64,000 bases of DNA from contig MNTL01000058.1 of assembly GCA_001916965.1 (NCBI GenBank), positions 4,103 to 68,102 of the forward strand, read 5' to 3'. Shown piece after piece: positions 43,162 to 51,704 of the stretch. The notes under the pieces were generated by a model, which was given only the letters and a program-made list of their open reading frames with translations, had not been told where the DNA came from and searched no databases. The DNA is from Roseburia sp. CAG:10041_57. GTDB taxonomy: Bacteria > Bacillota > Clostridia > Lachnospirales > Lachnospiraceae. The translations under genes and the position numbers were made by a program. Every line of letters begins with the position of its first letter. Position 1 is the first letter of the stretch.

Positions 43162-44349
43162 ATGTATAAATCATTTTTGATAAAGTACGCTGAGATCGGC
43201 GTGAAGGGCAAGAACCGATATATCTTTGAAGACAGACTCTGCGACCAGATCAGATATGCACTGACTCGTTGCGAGGGTGAATTTGAAGTAACCAAAACAC
43301 AGGGCAGAATCTATGTCAATGCTTTGACAGATTTTGATTTTGATGAGACAGTTGATAATCTCAAGACTGTATTTGGTATCTCTGCTATTTGTCCCGTTGT
43401 TCATGTAGAGGATGAAGGCTTTGAGAAGCTGTGTGAAGATGTAGTTGCCTATATGGATTCTGTATATCCTGATAAGAATATTACTTTCAAGGTAGAGGCA
43501 AGACGTGCAAGAAAGAACTATCCCAAGTGCTCCATGGACATCAACTGTGATCTGGGTGAAGCGATTCTGAAAGCTTTCCCGGAGATTCGTGTAGATGTAC
43601 ACAAGCCGGATGTCATGCTGCATGTAGAGGTTCGTGAGAAGATCTATATTTATTCTGTAGTGATTCCCGGACCGGGCGGTATGCCAATCGGTACGAATGG
43701 TAAGGGTATGCTTCTTCTGTCAGGAGGTATTGACTCCCCTGTTGCAGGTTATATGATATCCAAGCGCGGCGTGAAGATAGATGCAGTTTATTTCCATGCA
43801 CCGCCATATACCAGCGAGCGTGCAAAGCAGAAGGTCGTAGACCTTGCAAAACTGGTATCCAGATACAGTGGACCTATCAATCTGCACGTTATTAATTTTA
43901 CAGATATTCAGTTATATATCTATGAGAAGTGTCCTCATGATGAGCTGACAATTATTATGAGAAGATATATGATGCGTATAGCAGAGCATATCGCCCAGGA
44001 AAACGGCTGTCTTGGATTGATCACGGGAGAAAGTATCGGTCAGGTAGCATCCCAGACAATGCAGTCACTGATGGCTACCAATGATGTGTGTACCATACCT
44101 GTATACAGACCGTTGATTGGATTTGACAAGCAGGAGATTGTAGAAGTATCTGAGAAAATCAACACATACGAGACTTCTATTCTGCCATTTGAAGACTGCT
44201 GTACGATTTTTGTTGCAAAGCATCCGGTAACGAAACCGAACCTGAAAGTAATCAGGGCACATGAGAAGAACCTGGAAGAGGGAATTGATGCATTAGTGCA
44301 GACTGCGCTGGATACAGATGAAGTGATTACAGTTAGTTGGAATGAGTAG
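43162..44349 (+). CDS. thiI: tRNA 4-thiouridine synthase ThiI
   Basis: The 395-residue protein has an N-terminal ferredoxin-like plus THUMP region (about 1-165) beginning KYAEIGVKGKNRYIFEDRL. A PP-loop ATPase follows, with LLSGGIDSPVAGYM, FHAPPYTSERAKQKVVDLA and GESIGQVASQTMQSLMATND. It lacks the C-terminal rhodanese domain found in E. coli ThiI, as in Bacillus, where a dedicated desulfurase supplies sulfur; that partner is encoded immediately upstream. It makes 4-thiouridine at tRNA position 8. The late motif PFEDCCTIFVAKHP contains Cys residues that may act in sulfur transfer. The start ATG 43162 follows AAAGGAC. Confidence 0.95.
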   Translation: MYKSFLIKYAEIGVKGKNRYIFEDRLCDQIRYALTRCEGEFEVTKTQGRIYVNALTDFDFDETVDNLKTVFGISAICPVVHVEDEGFEKLCEDVVAYMDSVYPDKNITFKVEARRARKNYPKCSMDINCDLGEAILKAFPEIRVDVHKPDVMLHVEVREKIYIYSVVIPGPGGMPIGTNGKGMLLLSGGIDSPVAGYMISKRGVKIDAVYFHAPPYTSERAKQKVVDLAKLVSRYSGPINLHVINFTDIQLYIYEKCPHDELTIIMRRYMMRIAEHIAQENGCLGLITGESIGQVASQTMQSLMATNDVCTIPVYRPLIGFDKQEIVEVSEKINTYETSILPFEDCCTIFVAKHPVTKPNLKVIRAHEKNLEEGIDALVQTALDTDEVITVSWNE

Positions 44350-44360
44350 AGAGGTATATG

Positions 44361-44407
44361 AAACCATGAAAACACTCTTGTGCGAGCACATCGTGTTTTT
44401 ATGGTTT
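44361..44407 (+). terminator. Terminator after thiI
   Basis: AAACCATGAAAACAC (44361-44375) pairs with GTGTTTTTATGGTTT (44393-44407) with one G-T pair. It directly follows the thiI stop. Confidence 0.65.
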
Positions 44408-44436
44408 ATACCCCTGGTATCATATATATACAAAAA

Positions 44437-44461
44437 CACCATGTATATATCATACATGGTG
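44437..44461 (-). terminator. Minus-strand terminator of the HPr-like gene
   Basis: CACCATGTAT and ATACATGGTG form a perfect 10-bp stem with a 5-nt loop. Read on the minus strand it is followed by TTTTTG, as expected downstream of the gene ending at 44496. Confidence 0.7.
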
Positions 44462-44495
44462 AATTTCTTGTTTGTGCATATTCTAAGTATGTTGA

Positions 44496-44726
44496 TTAGA
44501 TTAAGTATGGCTTTAAAACTTCCATAACTTCATCAGCATTGCCTTCTGCATGGATATTCAAATCGATTGGTTTGGATAAGTCTAAGCTAAAGATACCCAT
44601 AATGGATTTTGCATCAATGACATATCTGCCTGATACGAGGTCGAAATCATAATCGAATTTTGTAATATCATTAACGAAGGACTTAACCTTGTCAATAGAG
44701 TTTAAAGAAATTTGAACAGTCTTCAT
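44496..44726 (-). CDS. HPr-like protein lacking the phospho-histidine
   Basis: The 76-residue protein aligns along its length with the PTS phosphocarrier HPr. The serine-phosphorylation region is clear (YVIDAKSIMGIFSLDLSKPI), with Ser41 in the place of HPr Ser46. The active-site HARP motif near residue 15 is replaced by SIDKVKSF, so it cannot carry phosphate from enzyme I. It is therefore comparable to Crh, which acts only as a serine-phosphorylated corepressor of CcpA, although Crh has Gln at that position. It starts at ATG 44726 behind AAGGAGG (minus strand) and stands alone with its own terminator. A regulatory role in carbon control is inferred. Confidence 0.85.
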   Translation of the reverse strand: MKTVQISLNSIDKVKSFVNDITKFDYDFDLVSGRYVIDAKSIMGIFSLDLSKPIDLNIHAEGNADEVMEVLKPYLI

Positions 44727-44972
44727 TCTGACTACCTCCTTATTATTTGGGCAACGATACCAGTGTACCGCACCACATACCTTCTTACTTAATAATAAAG
44801 GGAAATACAGGAAAAGTCAACCAAAGAAGCTAATCAGTTGTCATAAAAAATGACGAAAATATCTAATAAAACTGTACAGATTGCTATTAATTACAGTGAA
44901 TGAGAGAATTAACACAGAATTAACCGCCCCGAAGAGAAAACGGGAGATACGATAAGAACCGGAGGAAACAAC

Positions 44973-46328
44973 ATGAGCAGGAAAGCTGCATTCCATAATC
45001 TTGGCTGTAAAGTGAATTCATATGAAATGGATGTAATGTTACAGGAATTAAAGAACAAAGGCTATGAAATTGTGCCTTTTGAAGAAAAAGCAGATATTTA
45101 TATTGTAAATACCTGTACTGTTACAAACATTGCAGACCGCAAGAGCAGACAGATGCTTCATAAAGCCAAGAAGACCAATCCGGAAGGAATCGTAGTGGCA
45201 GTAGGATGCTATGTACAGTCTGATACACAGGGCGCCAGGGAAGATGATGCGGTAGATCTCATCATTGGCAACAATAAGAAGAAAGACCTGGTTTCTATCC
45301 TTGAGAATTACATGAACGGCGTAGAGGAAGAGGCAGTTATAGATATCAATCATACCGATGAGTATGAGGAGATGAAGCTGACAGGGACACAGGAGCACAC
45401 CAGGGCATACATCAAGATTCAGGATGGATGCAATCAGTTCTGTTCGTATTGTCTGATTCCCTATGCCAGGGGAAGGGTCAGAAGCAGAAAGAGCGAAGAT
45501 ATCGTTGAGGAGATTACAGGGCTGGCACTGTCCGGTTATCAGGAATTTGTCTTAACCGGTATTCATATCAGCTCTTATGGAATTGATTTTGAGGAAAAAG
45601 GCAGAGCTGTCTATGGAGCTGAAACCAACTGGCATCTTTTAAAATTATTGCAGGAAGTAGATAAAATACCGGGAGTGACCAGACTTCGCCTGGGTTCTCT
45701 GGAACCACGTCTGATTACGGAAGAGTTTGCACATGGAATCGGGCAGTTAAAGACAATATGTCCTCATTTCCATCTTTCTCTCCAAAGTGGCAGCGAGGCT
45801 ACATTGAAGCGAATGAACCGTCATTATACCCCGGAAGAATTTAAGCAGGGAGTGGCACTGCTGCGAAAGACATTTGAACACCCGGCTATCACAACGGATG
45901 TCATTGTGGGATTCCCACAGGAGAGCGAAGAAGAATTTGAAGAGACCAGAAAGTTCCTGGATGAGATTAGCTTTTATGAAATGCATATTTTCAAGTTCTC
46001 CAAGCGGAAAGGAACAAGAGCCGCAGTCATGGAAGGTCAGATTCTGGAAAAAGACAAGACGAAACGCAGCAATATTTTGCTGGACATGGAGAAAGAACAA
46101 TCCAGAGAATTCAGATTCTGTTATATTGGCAAAGAAGAAGAGGTACTGCTGGAGGAGAAGAAGGAAATTCTGGGACGGGAATACTGGATTGGTCACACAA
46201 GAGAATATGTCAAGGTCGCTTATCCATCAGATGAAGACTGCCGCAATAAACTGGTGTCTGGCAGGATTGAAAGCGCATTAAATGATGAAATTCTTTTATT
46301 AAGTACAAAAGGGACAACTTTTCATTGA
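44973..46328 (+). CDS. mtaB: tRNA t6A methylthiotransferase MtaB
   Basis: The 451-residue radical-SAM enzyme adds a methylthio group to t6A37 of tRNA, giving ms2t6A. The N-terminal UPF0004 domain has three cluster Cys, in HNLGCKVNSYEMD, VNTCTVTN and AVGCYVQ. The radical SAM domain has IQDGCNQFCSYCLIPYARGR with the CxxxCxxC motif, and LRLGSLEPRLIT and HLSLQSGSEATLKRMNRHY follow. A TRAM-like domain occupies the last 65 residues. The start ATG 44973 follows CGGAGGAAAC. The 246-bp gap upstream, shared with the divergent HPr-like gene, contains no other gene. Confidence 0.94.
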   Translation: MSRKAAFHNLGCKVNSYEMDVMLQELKNKGYEIVPFEEKADIYIVNTCTVTNIADRKSRQMLHKAKKTNPEGIVVAVGCYVQSDTQGAREDDAVDLIIGNNKKKDLVSILENYMNGVEEEAVIDINHTDEYEEMKLTGTQEHTRAYIKIQDGCNQFCSYCLIPYARGRVRSRKSEDIVEEITGLALSGYQEFVLTGIHISSYGIDFEEKGRAVYGAETNWHLLKLLQEVDKIPGVTRLRLGSLEPRLITEEFAHGIGQLKTICPHFHLSLQSGSEATLKRMNRHYTPEEFKQGVALLRKTFEHPAITTDVIVGFPQESEEEFEETRKFLDEISFYEMHIFKFSKRKGTRAAVMEGQILEKDKTKRSNILLDMEKEQSREFRFCYIGKEEEVLLEEKKEILGREYWIGHTREYVKVAYPSDEDCRNKLVSGRIESALNDEILLLSTKGTTFH

Positions 46329-46442
46329 ATTTTCAAACAAATTAGAGTATGATAAAGGATAAAGACATGAAAATACCTCTCGAAAATATGCAGCTGTCAG
46401 CGTATTCAGATAGCAGACAGTAATGGAAAGGAGCATGGACAG

Positions 46443-46718
46443 ATGGAGGATTTAACACGTACACAATTTATTCAGATTCTTCCGGAAGAGTTAGAAGAAG
46501 CTTCAACAGTGAAAGATGTGCTGTCTTCTGTATATGCTGCTTTAACAGAGAAGGGTTATAATCCGGTCAACCAGATCGTTGGTTATATTATGTCAGGGGA
46601 TCCTACTTATATTACCAGCCATAAGAATGCGAGAGCCTTGATTATGAAGGTAGAGCGTGATGAACTTGTAGAAGAAATGCTCAAGGCATACATCAGAAAT
46701 TCCGGTTGGAATAATTAA
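46443..46718 (+). CDS. ireB: IreB family regulatory phosphoprotein (UPF0297)
   Basis: The 91-residue protein matches IreB (DUF965): FIQILPEELEEASTVKDVLS, AALTEKGYNPVNQIVGYIMS, GDPTYITSHKNARALIMKVE. In Enterococcus IreB is phosphorylated on threonines by the PASTA kinase IreK and affects cephalosporin resistance. It heads the conserved block ireB-ruvX-DUF1292. The start ATG 46443 lies 9 nt after GGAAAGGAGC. The next gene begins 34 bp after the stop. Confidence 0.93.
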   Translation: MEDLTRTQFIQILPEELEEASTVKDVLSSVYAALTEKGYNPVNQIVGYIMSGDPTYITSHKNARALIMKVERDELVEEMLKAYIRNSGWNN

Positions 46719-46752
46719 GAAAGTGGACAAGCGGTTAACAGGAGAAAATTGC

Positions 46753-47187
46753 ATGAGGATAATGGGATTGGATTTTGGGTCAAAGACTGTTGGTGTAGCC
46801 ATCAGCGACCCGTTGCTCATTACCGCTCAGGGAATAGAGATTGTACGTAGAAAGTCGGAGAATAAACTGCGTCAGACATTGGCAAGAATTGAAGAGCTGA
46901 TAGTAGAGTATGGAGTAGAAGAAATCGTACTTGGCTATCCTAAGAATATGAATGATTCACTGGGCGAGCGTGTAGAGAAAACGCTGGCTTTTAAAGAAAT
47001 GCTCGAACGCAGGACAGGACTGACTGTACATCTCTGGGATGAGCGGTTGACAACAGTAGCAGCAGATAAAGCAATGATGGAAGCCGGTATCAGACGTGAG
47101 GACCGTAAGGAATACGTCGATCAAATAGCGGCAGTTTTTATTTTGCAGGGATTTCTTGACCTGCGCAAGAATAAGGAGAACGCATAA
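46753..47187 (+). CDS. ruvX: Holliday junction resolvase-like RuvX (YqgF)
   Basis: The start is ATG 46753 (MRIMGLDFGSKTVGVAISDP) with AGGAGA 8 nt before it; an upstream in-frame GTG is at 46723. The 144-residue protein has an RNase H-like fold with acidic residues in the first strand (LDFG), VEEIVLGYPKNMNDSLGER, WDERLTTVAADKAM and a final DQIAAVFILQGFLD. In E. coli the homologue matures pre-16S rRNA; a resolvase role has also been proposed. Its stop overlaps the DUF1292 gene start by one base (TAATG). Confidence 0.94.
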   Translation: MRIMGLDFGSKTVGVAISDPLLITAQGIEIVRRKSENKLRQTLARIEELIVEYGVEEIVLGYPKNMNDSLGERVEKTLAFKEMLERRTGLTVHLWDERLTTVAADKAMMEAGIRREDRKEYVDQIAAVFILQGFLDLRKNKENA

Positions 47188-47444
47188 TGGAGAAAATTAC
47201 CTTTGTGCCGGATGGCGGTGAAGCTGTTGATTTCTATGTGTTGGAACAGACTACAATCGGTGGTGTAAATTATATACTTGTAACAGATGCAGAAGAAGAT
47301 GAAGAGGGAGAAGCCTATATTTTAAAGGATATGTCAGATTCTGATGCGGAGGAACGTGTCTACAGCATGGTAGAGGATGATACAGAGTTCGATGCAGTAT
47401 CAGCAGTATTTGAGAACATACTGGAAGATATTGACTTGATATAA
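47187..47444 (+). CDS. DUF1292 family protein (YrzB-like)
   Basis: The 85-residue, very acidic protein shows the DUF1292 pattern: ITFVPDGGEAVDFYVLEQTT, GVNYILVTDAEEDEEGEAYI and VYSMVEDDTEFDAVSAVFEN. The family is always close to ireB and ruvX in Firmicutes, but its function is unknown. Translation is coupled to ruvX through a TAATG overlap. Confidence 0.92.
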   Translation: MEKITFVPDGGEAVDFYVLEQTTIGGVNYILVTDAEEDEEGEAYILKDMSDSDAEERVYSMVEDDTEFDAVSAVFENILEDIDLI

Positions 47445-47499
47445 GCGATAAAACAGCAGGGTGCTGTTATATATAGAAAATTTTAGATGGAGGTTTACT

Positions 47500-49176
47500 T
47501 TGAAACAAAATAAAAAAGAAAATACATCAAAGCTTAAGATTATTCCTTTAGGAGGTCTTGAGCTGATTGGTATGAACATTACTGCCTTTGAGTATGAAGA
47601 CAGTATTGTTGTAGTTGACTGCGGTCTGAGTTTCCCGGAAGATGATATGCTGGGCGTAGATCTGGTTATTCCTGATATTACGTATCTGAAGAATAACGCA
47701 GATAAGGTAAAGGGCTTTGTGATTACACATGGTCATGAAGACCATATTGGTGCACTTCCTTATGTATTGAAGGAACTCAATGTTCCTGTTTATGCAACGA
47801 AGCTGACAATGGGAATTATAGAGAACAAGCTTACAGAGCACAATCTGATCCATAATGTCAGAAGAAAAGTTGTAAAATTTGGTCAGAGCATTAATCTTGG
47901 ATGTTTTAGAATCGAATTTATTAAGACAAATCACAGTATTGTGGATGCAGCTGCACTGGCTATTTATTCTCCAGCCGGTATTGTAGTGCATACAGGAGAC
48001 TTTAAGGTAGATTATACGCCGGTATATGGTGATACGATTGATCTGCAGCGTTTTGCAGAGCTGGGTAAGAAGGGTGTACTGGCACTGCTTTGCGACAGTA
48101 CGAATGCAGAGAGACCCGGATTTACACCATCAGAGAGAACGCTTGGCAGTGTGTTTGATACGCTGTTTGAAGAACATAAAAAGACGAGGATCATTATTGC
48201 AACCTTTGCATCCAATGTTGACCGTGTACAGCAGATCATTAACACCGCATATAAGTTTGGCAGGAAAGTAGTCGTGGAAGGAAGAAGTATGGTGAATATC
48301 ATAGAGACTGCTTCCAACCTGAACCGTATTAATATTCCTGAGAACACACTGATTGATATTGAGAAGCTGAAGAATTATCCGAGAGATAAGACAGTTATCA
48401 TCACAACCGGAAGCCAGGGTGAGAGTATGGCTGCACTCAGCCGTATGGCAAGTGGCATGCATAAGAAGATCTCTATCAGTCAGGGAGATACGGTTATCTT
48501 CTCCTCTAATCCTATTCCAGGAAATGAGAAGGCTGTAACCAAGGTAATCAATGAGCTTTGCAAGAAGGGCGCAGATGTTATTTTCCAGGATACTCATGTA
48601 TCAGGACATGCGTGCCAGGAAGAGATCAAGCTGATCTATACATTGACCAAGCCTAAGTATGCAATTCCTGTCCATGGAGAATATAAGCATCTCAAGGCAC
48701 AGGCAAGAATTGCCTCAGAACTGGGCTATGATAAAGAGAACATCTTTATTTTAAGCTCCGGTGATGTATTGGAGCTGGATAATAATGGTGCAGCTGTAAA
48801 GGGTAAAGTACCGGTGGGCACAGTCCTTGTAGATGGTCTTGGTGTTGGTGATGTAGGAAATGTAGTACTGCGTGACAGACAGCATCTGGCAGAAGATGGT
48901 ATTCTGATTGTGGTCATGTCACTGGATGGTGCAACAGGAGAATTACTGGCAGGACCGGATATCGTATCCAGGGGATTCGTCTATGTGAAAGAGTCGGATG
49001 CATTGATGGATGAGGCACACAAGGTAATTGAAAAGGCAGTAACTACCTGTCTGAAGAAGAATGTAACAGACTGGGGTAAGATCAAGGGCAACATTAAGGA
49101 TACTCTGGGTGAATTCGTATGGAAGAAGACAAAGAGAAGGCCTATGATCCTGCCGATCATTATGGAGATAGAGTAA
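47500..49176 (+). CDS. Ribonuclease J
   Basis: The best start is TTG 47500 (LKQNKKENTSKLKIIPLGGL) with ATGGAGG 6 nt before it, giving 558 residues. The metallo-beta-lactamase site is HGHEDHIGALPYVL (His77, His79, Asp81, His82), with DSTNAERPGFTPSE, TTGSQGESMAALSRM and PVHGEYKHLKAQARIASELG of the beta-CASP and later parts. It is a 5'-3' exonuclease and endonuclease for mRNA decay and rRNA maturation. RNase J here lies between the DUF1292 gene and the MltG-like gene; in Bacillus that position is normally occupied by mltG directly. There are 55 bp upstream and 25 bp downstream to the neighbouring genes. Confidence 0.95.
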   Translation: MKQNKKENTSKLKIIPLGGLELIGMNITAFEYEDSIVVVDCGLSFPEDDMLGVDLVIPDITYLKNNADKVKGFVITHGHEDHIGALPYVLKELNVPVYATKLTMGIIENKLTEHNLIHNVRRKVVKFGQSINLGCFRIEFIKTNHSIVDAAALAIYSPAGIVVHTGDFKVDYTPVYGDTIDLQRFAELGKKGVLALLCDSTNAERPGFTPSERTLGSVFDTLFEEHKKTRIIIATFASNVDRVQQIINTAYKFGRKVVVEGRSMVNIIETASNLNRINIPENTLIDIEKLKNYPRDKTVIITTGSQGESMAALSRMASGMHKKISISQGDTVIFSSNPIPGNEKAVTKVINELCKKGADVIFQDTHVSGHACQEEIKLIYTLTKPKYAIPVHGEYKHLKAQARIASELGYDKENIFILSSGDVLELDNNGAAVKGKVPVGTVLVDGLGVGDVGNVVLRDRQHLAEDGILIVVMSLDGATGELLAGPDIVSRGFVYVKESDALMDEAHKVIEKAVTTCLKKNVTDWGKIKGNIKDTLGEFVWKKTKRRPMILPIIMEIE

Positions 49177-49201
49177 GCAGTATCAGCATGGAGGAGACAG
49201 T

Positions 49202-49591
49202 ATGGATGTAAAGCAGCTTTTAGGTGCGATTACCGCAATGATCGCTAAGATTGCCATTGCAGCAGCCGTCATTGTTGTTGTATTTAAGCTGGCCGTAGGT
49301 GCTTATGATTTTGGGTTCCAGGTATTTGCAGACATTCCGAAAGATGAAGGAGACGGAAGAACCGTCAATGTGACTGTATCAGAAGGTCAGGACAGCAAGG
49401 ATGTAGGCAAATTACTGGAGAACAAAGGACTGATTGATAATGCGACGGTATTCTATGTGCAGGAAGCATTGTCAGAATATAAAGACGAGATCAAGCCCGG
49501 TACGTATGAATTGAATACAGCCATGTCTGTAGAGGAAATGTTAGAGACTATGTGCGCAGCAGATGAGGCAGAAACGGAGGAGGGCAATTGA
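49202..49591 (+). CDS. Short MltG-like membrane protein without the catalytic domain
   Basis: The 129-residue protein has one transmembrane segment at about 17-35 (IAIAAAVIVVVFKLAVGAY), followed by the LysM-like first half of MltG (YceG): VNVTVSEGQDSKDVGKLLEN, KGLIDNATVFYVQEALSEYK, IKPGTYELNTAMSVEEMLET. It stops where the transglycosylase domain with its catalytic Glu would begin. The stop is real and the next gene overlaps it by 4 bp, so this is not an obvious frameshift. Its place in the ireB-ruvX-DUF1292-(mltG)-trmR-U32 order corresponds to Bacillus yrrL (mltG). It may regulate or scaffold peptidoglycan release rather than cut glycan. Confidence 0.8.
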   Translation: MDVKQLLGAITAMIAKIAIAAAVIVVVFKLAVGAYDFGFQVFADIPKDEGDGRTVNVTVSEGQDSKDVGKLLENKGLIDNATVFYVQEALSEYKDEIKPGTYELNTAMSVEEMLETMCAADEAETEEGN

Positions 49592-50232
49592 TCGCAGATG
49601 AAAGAATGATGACTTTTATCCATTCCTTTGATTCCGGGAATCCGCCTTATCTGTATGAGCTTGAGAAATATGCAAGAGAAACCAATGTACCGATCGTCAG
49701 ACCGCAGATGCAGAGTCTGTTAAAGTTTCTGCTGACCTGGGGCAGACCCATGAAAATTCTGGAGGTAGGAACGGCCATTGGTTTTTCTGCGTTATTGATG
49801 AGTGAGTATGCACCGCAGGGGTGTCATATTACAACGATAGAGAAGTACGAGAAGAGGATTCCTCTGGCAAAGGAGAACTTTAAAAAGGCAGGAAAAGAAG
49901 ATAAGATCACGCTGTTAGAGGGTGATGCGGTAGAAATACTGGCTGATATGCAGGAGACCTTTGATTTTATATTTATGGATGCTGCAAAGGGACAGTACAT
50001 TCATTTCCTGCCGGATATTTTAAGACTGCTGGAACCCGGTGGTCTTCTGGTATCTGATAATATTTTACAGGATGGAGATATTGTAGAGTCCAAGTATGCG
50101 GTAACGAGACGTAACCGCACAATCCATAACAGAATGCGGGAATATCTGTATGCGCTGACGCATCATGAGGAACTGGAGACAGTAATCCTGCCGGTGGCAG
50201 ATGGCGTGACTCTATCCACAAAGAAAATGTGA
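49588..50232 (+). CDS. trmR: SAM-dependent O-methyltransferase (TrmR-like)
   Basis: The start is TTG 49588 within an overlap with the previous gene (TTGA). The 214-residue class I methyltransferase has ILEVGTAIGFSALLMSEYAP for SAM binding, ITTIEKYEKRIPLAKENFKK, LEGDAVEILADM, FIFMDAAKGQYIHFLPDILR and LEPGGLLVSDNILQDGDIVE. Its position just before the U32 protein corresponds to Bacillus yrrM (trmR), which methylates 5-hydroxyuridine to 5-methoxyuridine at tRNA position 34; the U32 protein is needed to make that 5-hydroxyuridine. The pathway pairing is strong support, since the COMT-type sequence alone is less specific. Confidence 0.85.
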   Translation: MIADERMMTFIHSFDSGNPPYLYELEKYARETNVPIVRPQMQSLLKFLLTWGRPMKILEVGTAIGFSALLMSEYAPQGCHITTIEKYEKRIPLAKENFKKAGKEDKITLLEGDAVEILADMQETFDFIFMDAAKGQYIHFLPDILRLLEPGGLLVSDNILQDGDIVESKYAVTRRNRTIHNRMREYLYALTHHEELETVILPVADGVTLSTKKM

Positions 50233-50266
50233 CTTTGACTGGAAATATACAGGTCACTGAAAGGGC

Positions 50267-51511
50267 ATGGTTATTAGAATGAGAAGAGAAAAACCGGAAT
50301 TGCTGGTTCCTGCCAGCAGCCTGGAGGTATTAAAAACAGCTGTTATTTTTGGCGCTGATGCAGTATATATTGGTGGAGAAGCATTTGGACTTCGTGCAAA
50401 AGCCAAGAATTTCTCCATGGAAGATATGGCAGCAGGCATTGCTTTTGCGCATGAGCATGGTGTGAAGGTGTATGTGACAGCGAACATTCTGGCACATAAT
50501 GATGATCTGGAGGGCGCAAGAGCATATTTTAACGAATTAAAAGAGATGAAACCGGACGCGTTGATCATTTCTGATCCGGGTATGTTCATGATCGCGAAGG
50601 AAGTCTGTCCTGAGATTGAGATTCATATATCAACACAGGCTAACAATACGAACTATCAGACATATCTGTTCTGGTGGCAGCAGGGAGCCAGGAGAGTAGT
50701 ATCTGCAAGAGAACTTTCTCTGAAAGAAATCGCCGAAATCAGGAAGCATATCCCGGATGAAATGGAGATTGAGAGCTTCATTCATGGTGCAATGTGTATC
50801 TCCTATTCAGGCAGATGCCTTTTATCCAATTATTTCACGGGAAGAGATGCCAACCAGGGTGCGTGTACACATCCCTGCCGCTGGAAATATGCGGTCGTGG
50901 AAGAAAAACGCCCCGGAGAATATCTGCCGGTCTATGAGAATGAGAGAGGTACCTATATCTTCAACTCCAAGGATCTGTGCATGATCGAGCATATCCCTGA
51001 AATCATAGAAGCGGGAATTGACAGTCTCAAGATCGAAGGCAGAATGAAGACCGCCTTGTATGTGGCATGTGTGGCAAGGACTTATCGTAAGGCTATTGAT
51101 GATTATCTGGAATCACCAGAGAAATATCAGGCGAATATGGACTGGTATCGTGCGGAAATTGCAAAGTGTACCTACAGACAGTTCACGACGGGCTTCTATT
51201 TTGGCAAGCCAAGTGAAGAGACGCAGATTTATGACAATAACACATATGTGAATGAATATATTTATCTTGGAATCGTAGAATCCATAGATGAGAGAGAATT
51301 TGCCAGGTTCGAGCAGCGCAACAAGTTCTGCGTAGGTGATACAATCGAGATCATGAAGCCGGATGGAAGCAATGTAGAAGCAAAAGTACTTGGTATGTAT
51401 AACGAAGAGGGAGAAGCAGTAGAGAGCTGTCCTCACTCCAAGCAGGTATTGTATGTGCAGCTGGATGTCACTCCACAGCAATACGACCTCATGCGTGTTA
51501 AGGCAAATTAG
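50267..51511 (+). CDS. Peptidase U32 family protein, tRNA 5-hydroxyuridine synthesis (TrhP-like)
   Basis: The 414-residue protein begins with KPELLVPASSLEVLKTAVIF and FGADAVYIGGEAFGLRAKA (N-terminal barrel). The U32 signature is IESFIHGAMCISYSGRCLLS, then NQGACTHPCRWKYA with the Cys residues proposed to hold an iron-sulfur cluster. LKIEGRMKTALYVACVARTY follows, and a small C-terminal beta domain. Such proteins (YrrO/TrhP) make 5-hydroxyuridine from prephenate; the methyltransferase encoded upstream would finish the modification. Bacillus has two adjacent copies (YrrN and YrrO), here there is one. The start is ATG 50267, or the in-frame ATG 50279. Confidence 0.9.
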   Translation: MVIRMRREKPELLVPASSLEVLKTAVIFGADAVYIGGEAFGLRAKAKNFSMEDMAAGIAFAHEHGVKVYVTANILAHNDDLEGARAYFNELKEMKPDALIISDPGMFMIAKEVCPEIEIHISTQANNTNYQTYLFWWQQGARRVVSARELSLKEIAEIRKHIPDEMEIESFIHGAMCISYSGRCLLSNYFTGRDANQGACTHPCRWKYAVVEEKRPGEYLPVYENERGTYIFNSKDLCMIEHIPEIIEAGIDSLKIEGRMKTALYVACVARTYRKAIDDYLESPEKYQANMDWYRAEIAKCTYRQFTTGFYFGKPSEETQIYDNNTYVNEYIYLGIVESIDEREFARFEQRNKFCVGDTIEIMKPDGSNVEAKVLGMYNEEGEAVESCPHSKQVLYVQLDVTPQQYDLMRVKAN

Positions 51512-51519
51512 ATAAAAGA

Positions 51520-51560
51520 AGCAGTGCATTTTAAACAAAATTGAAATGTGCTGTTTTTTT
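51520..51560 (+). terminator. Terminator after the U32 gene
   Basis: GCAGTGCATTT (51521-51531) pairs with AAATGTGCTGT (51544-51554, one G-T pair), followed by seven T. Confidence 0.85.
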
Positions 51561-51704
51561 ATTGTGCAAAATGTTTATAGGAATATGCTACAAAAATTAA
51601 CATTGTGTAGTATTTACTGCTGTGCAATATAGCGGTTAATATGATATGATAAAACAGATGAAATATTTCACAATTTCTTGATACCGAAAGTGAGGAAGAA
51701 GATA

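Noticed and set aside
51562..51704. Glutamine riboswitch in the leader of glutamine synthetase copy 1
   Set aside because: The leader is AT-rich with no stable stem or known motif; I see nothing beyond probable promoter sequence.
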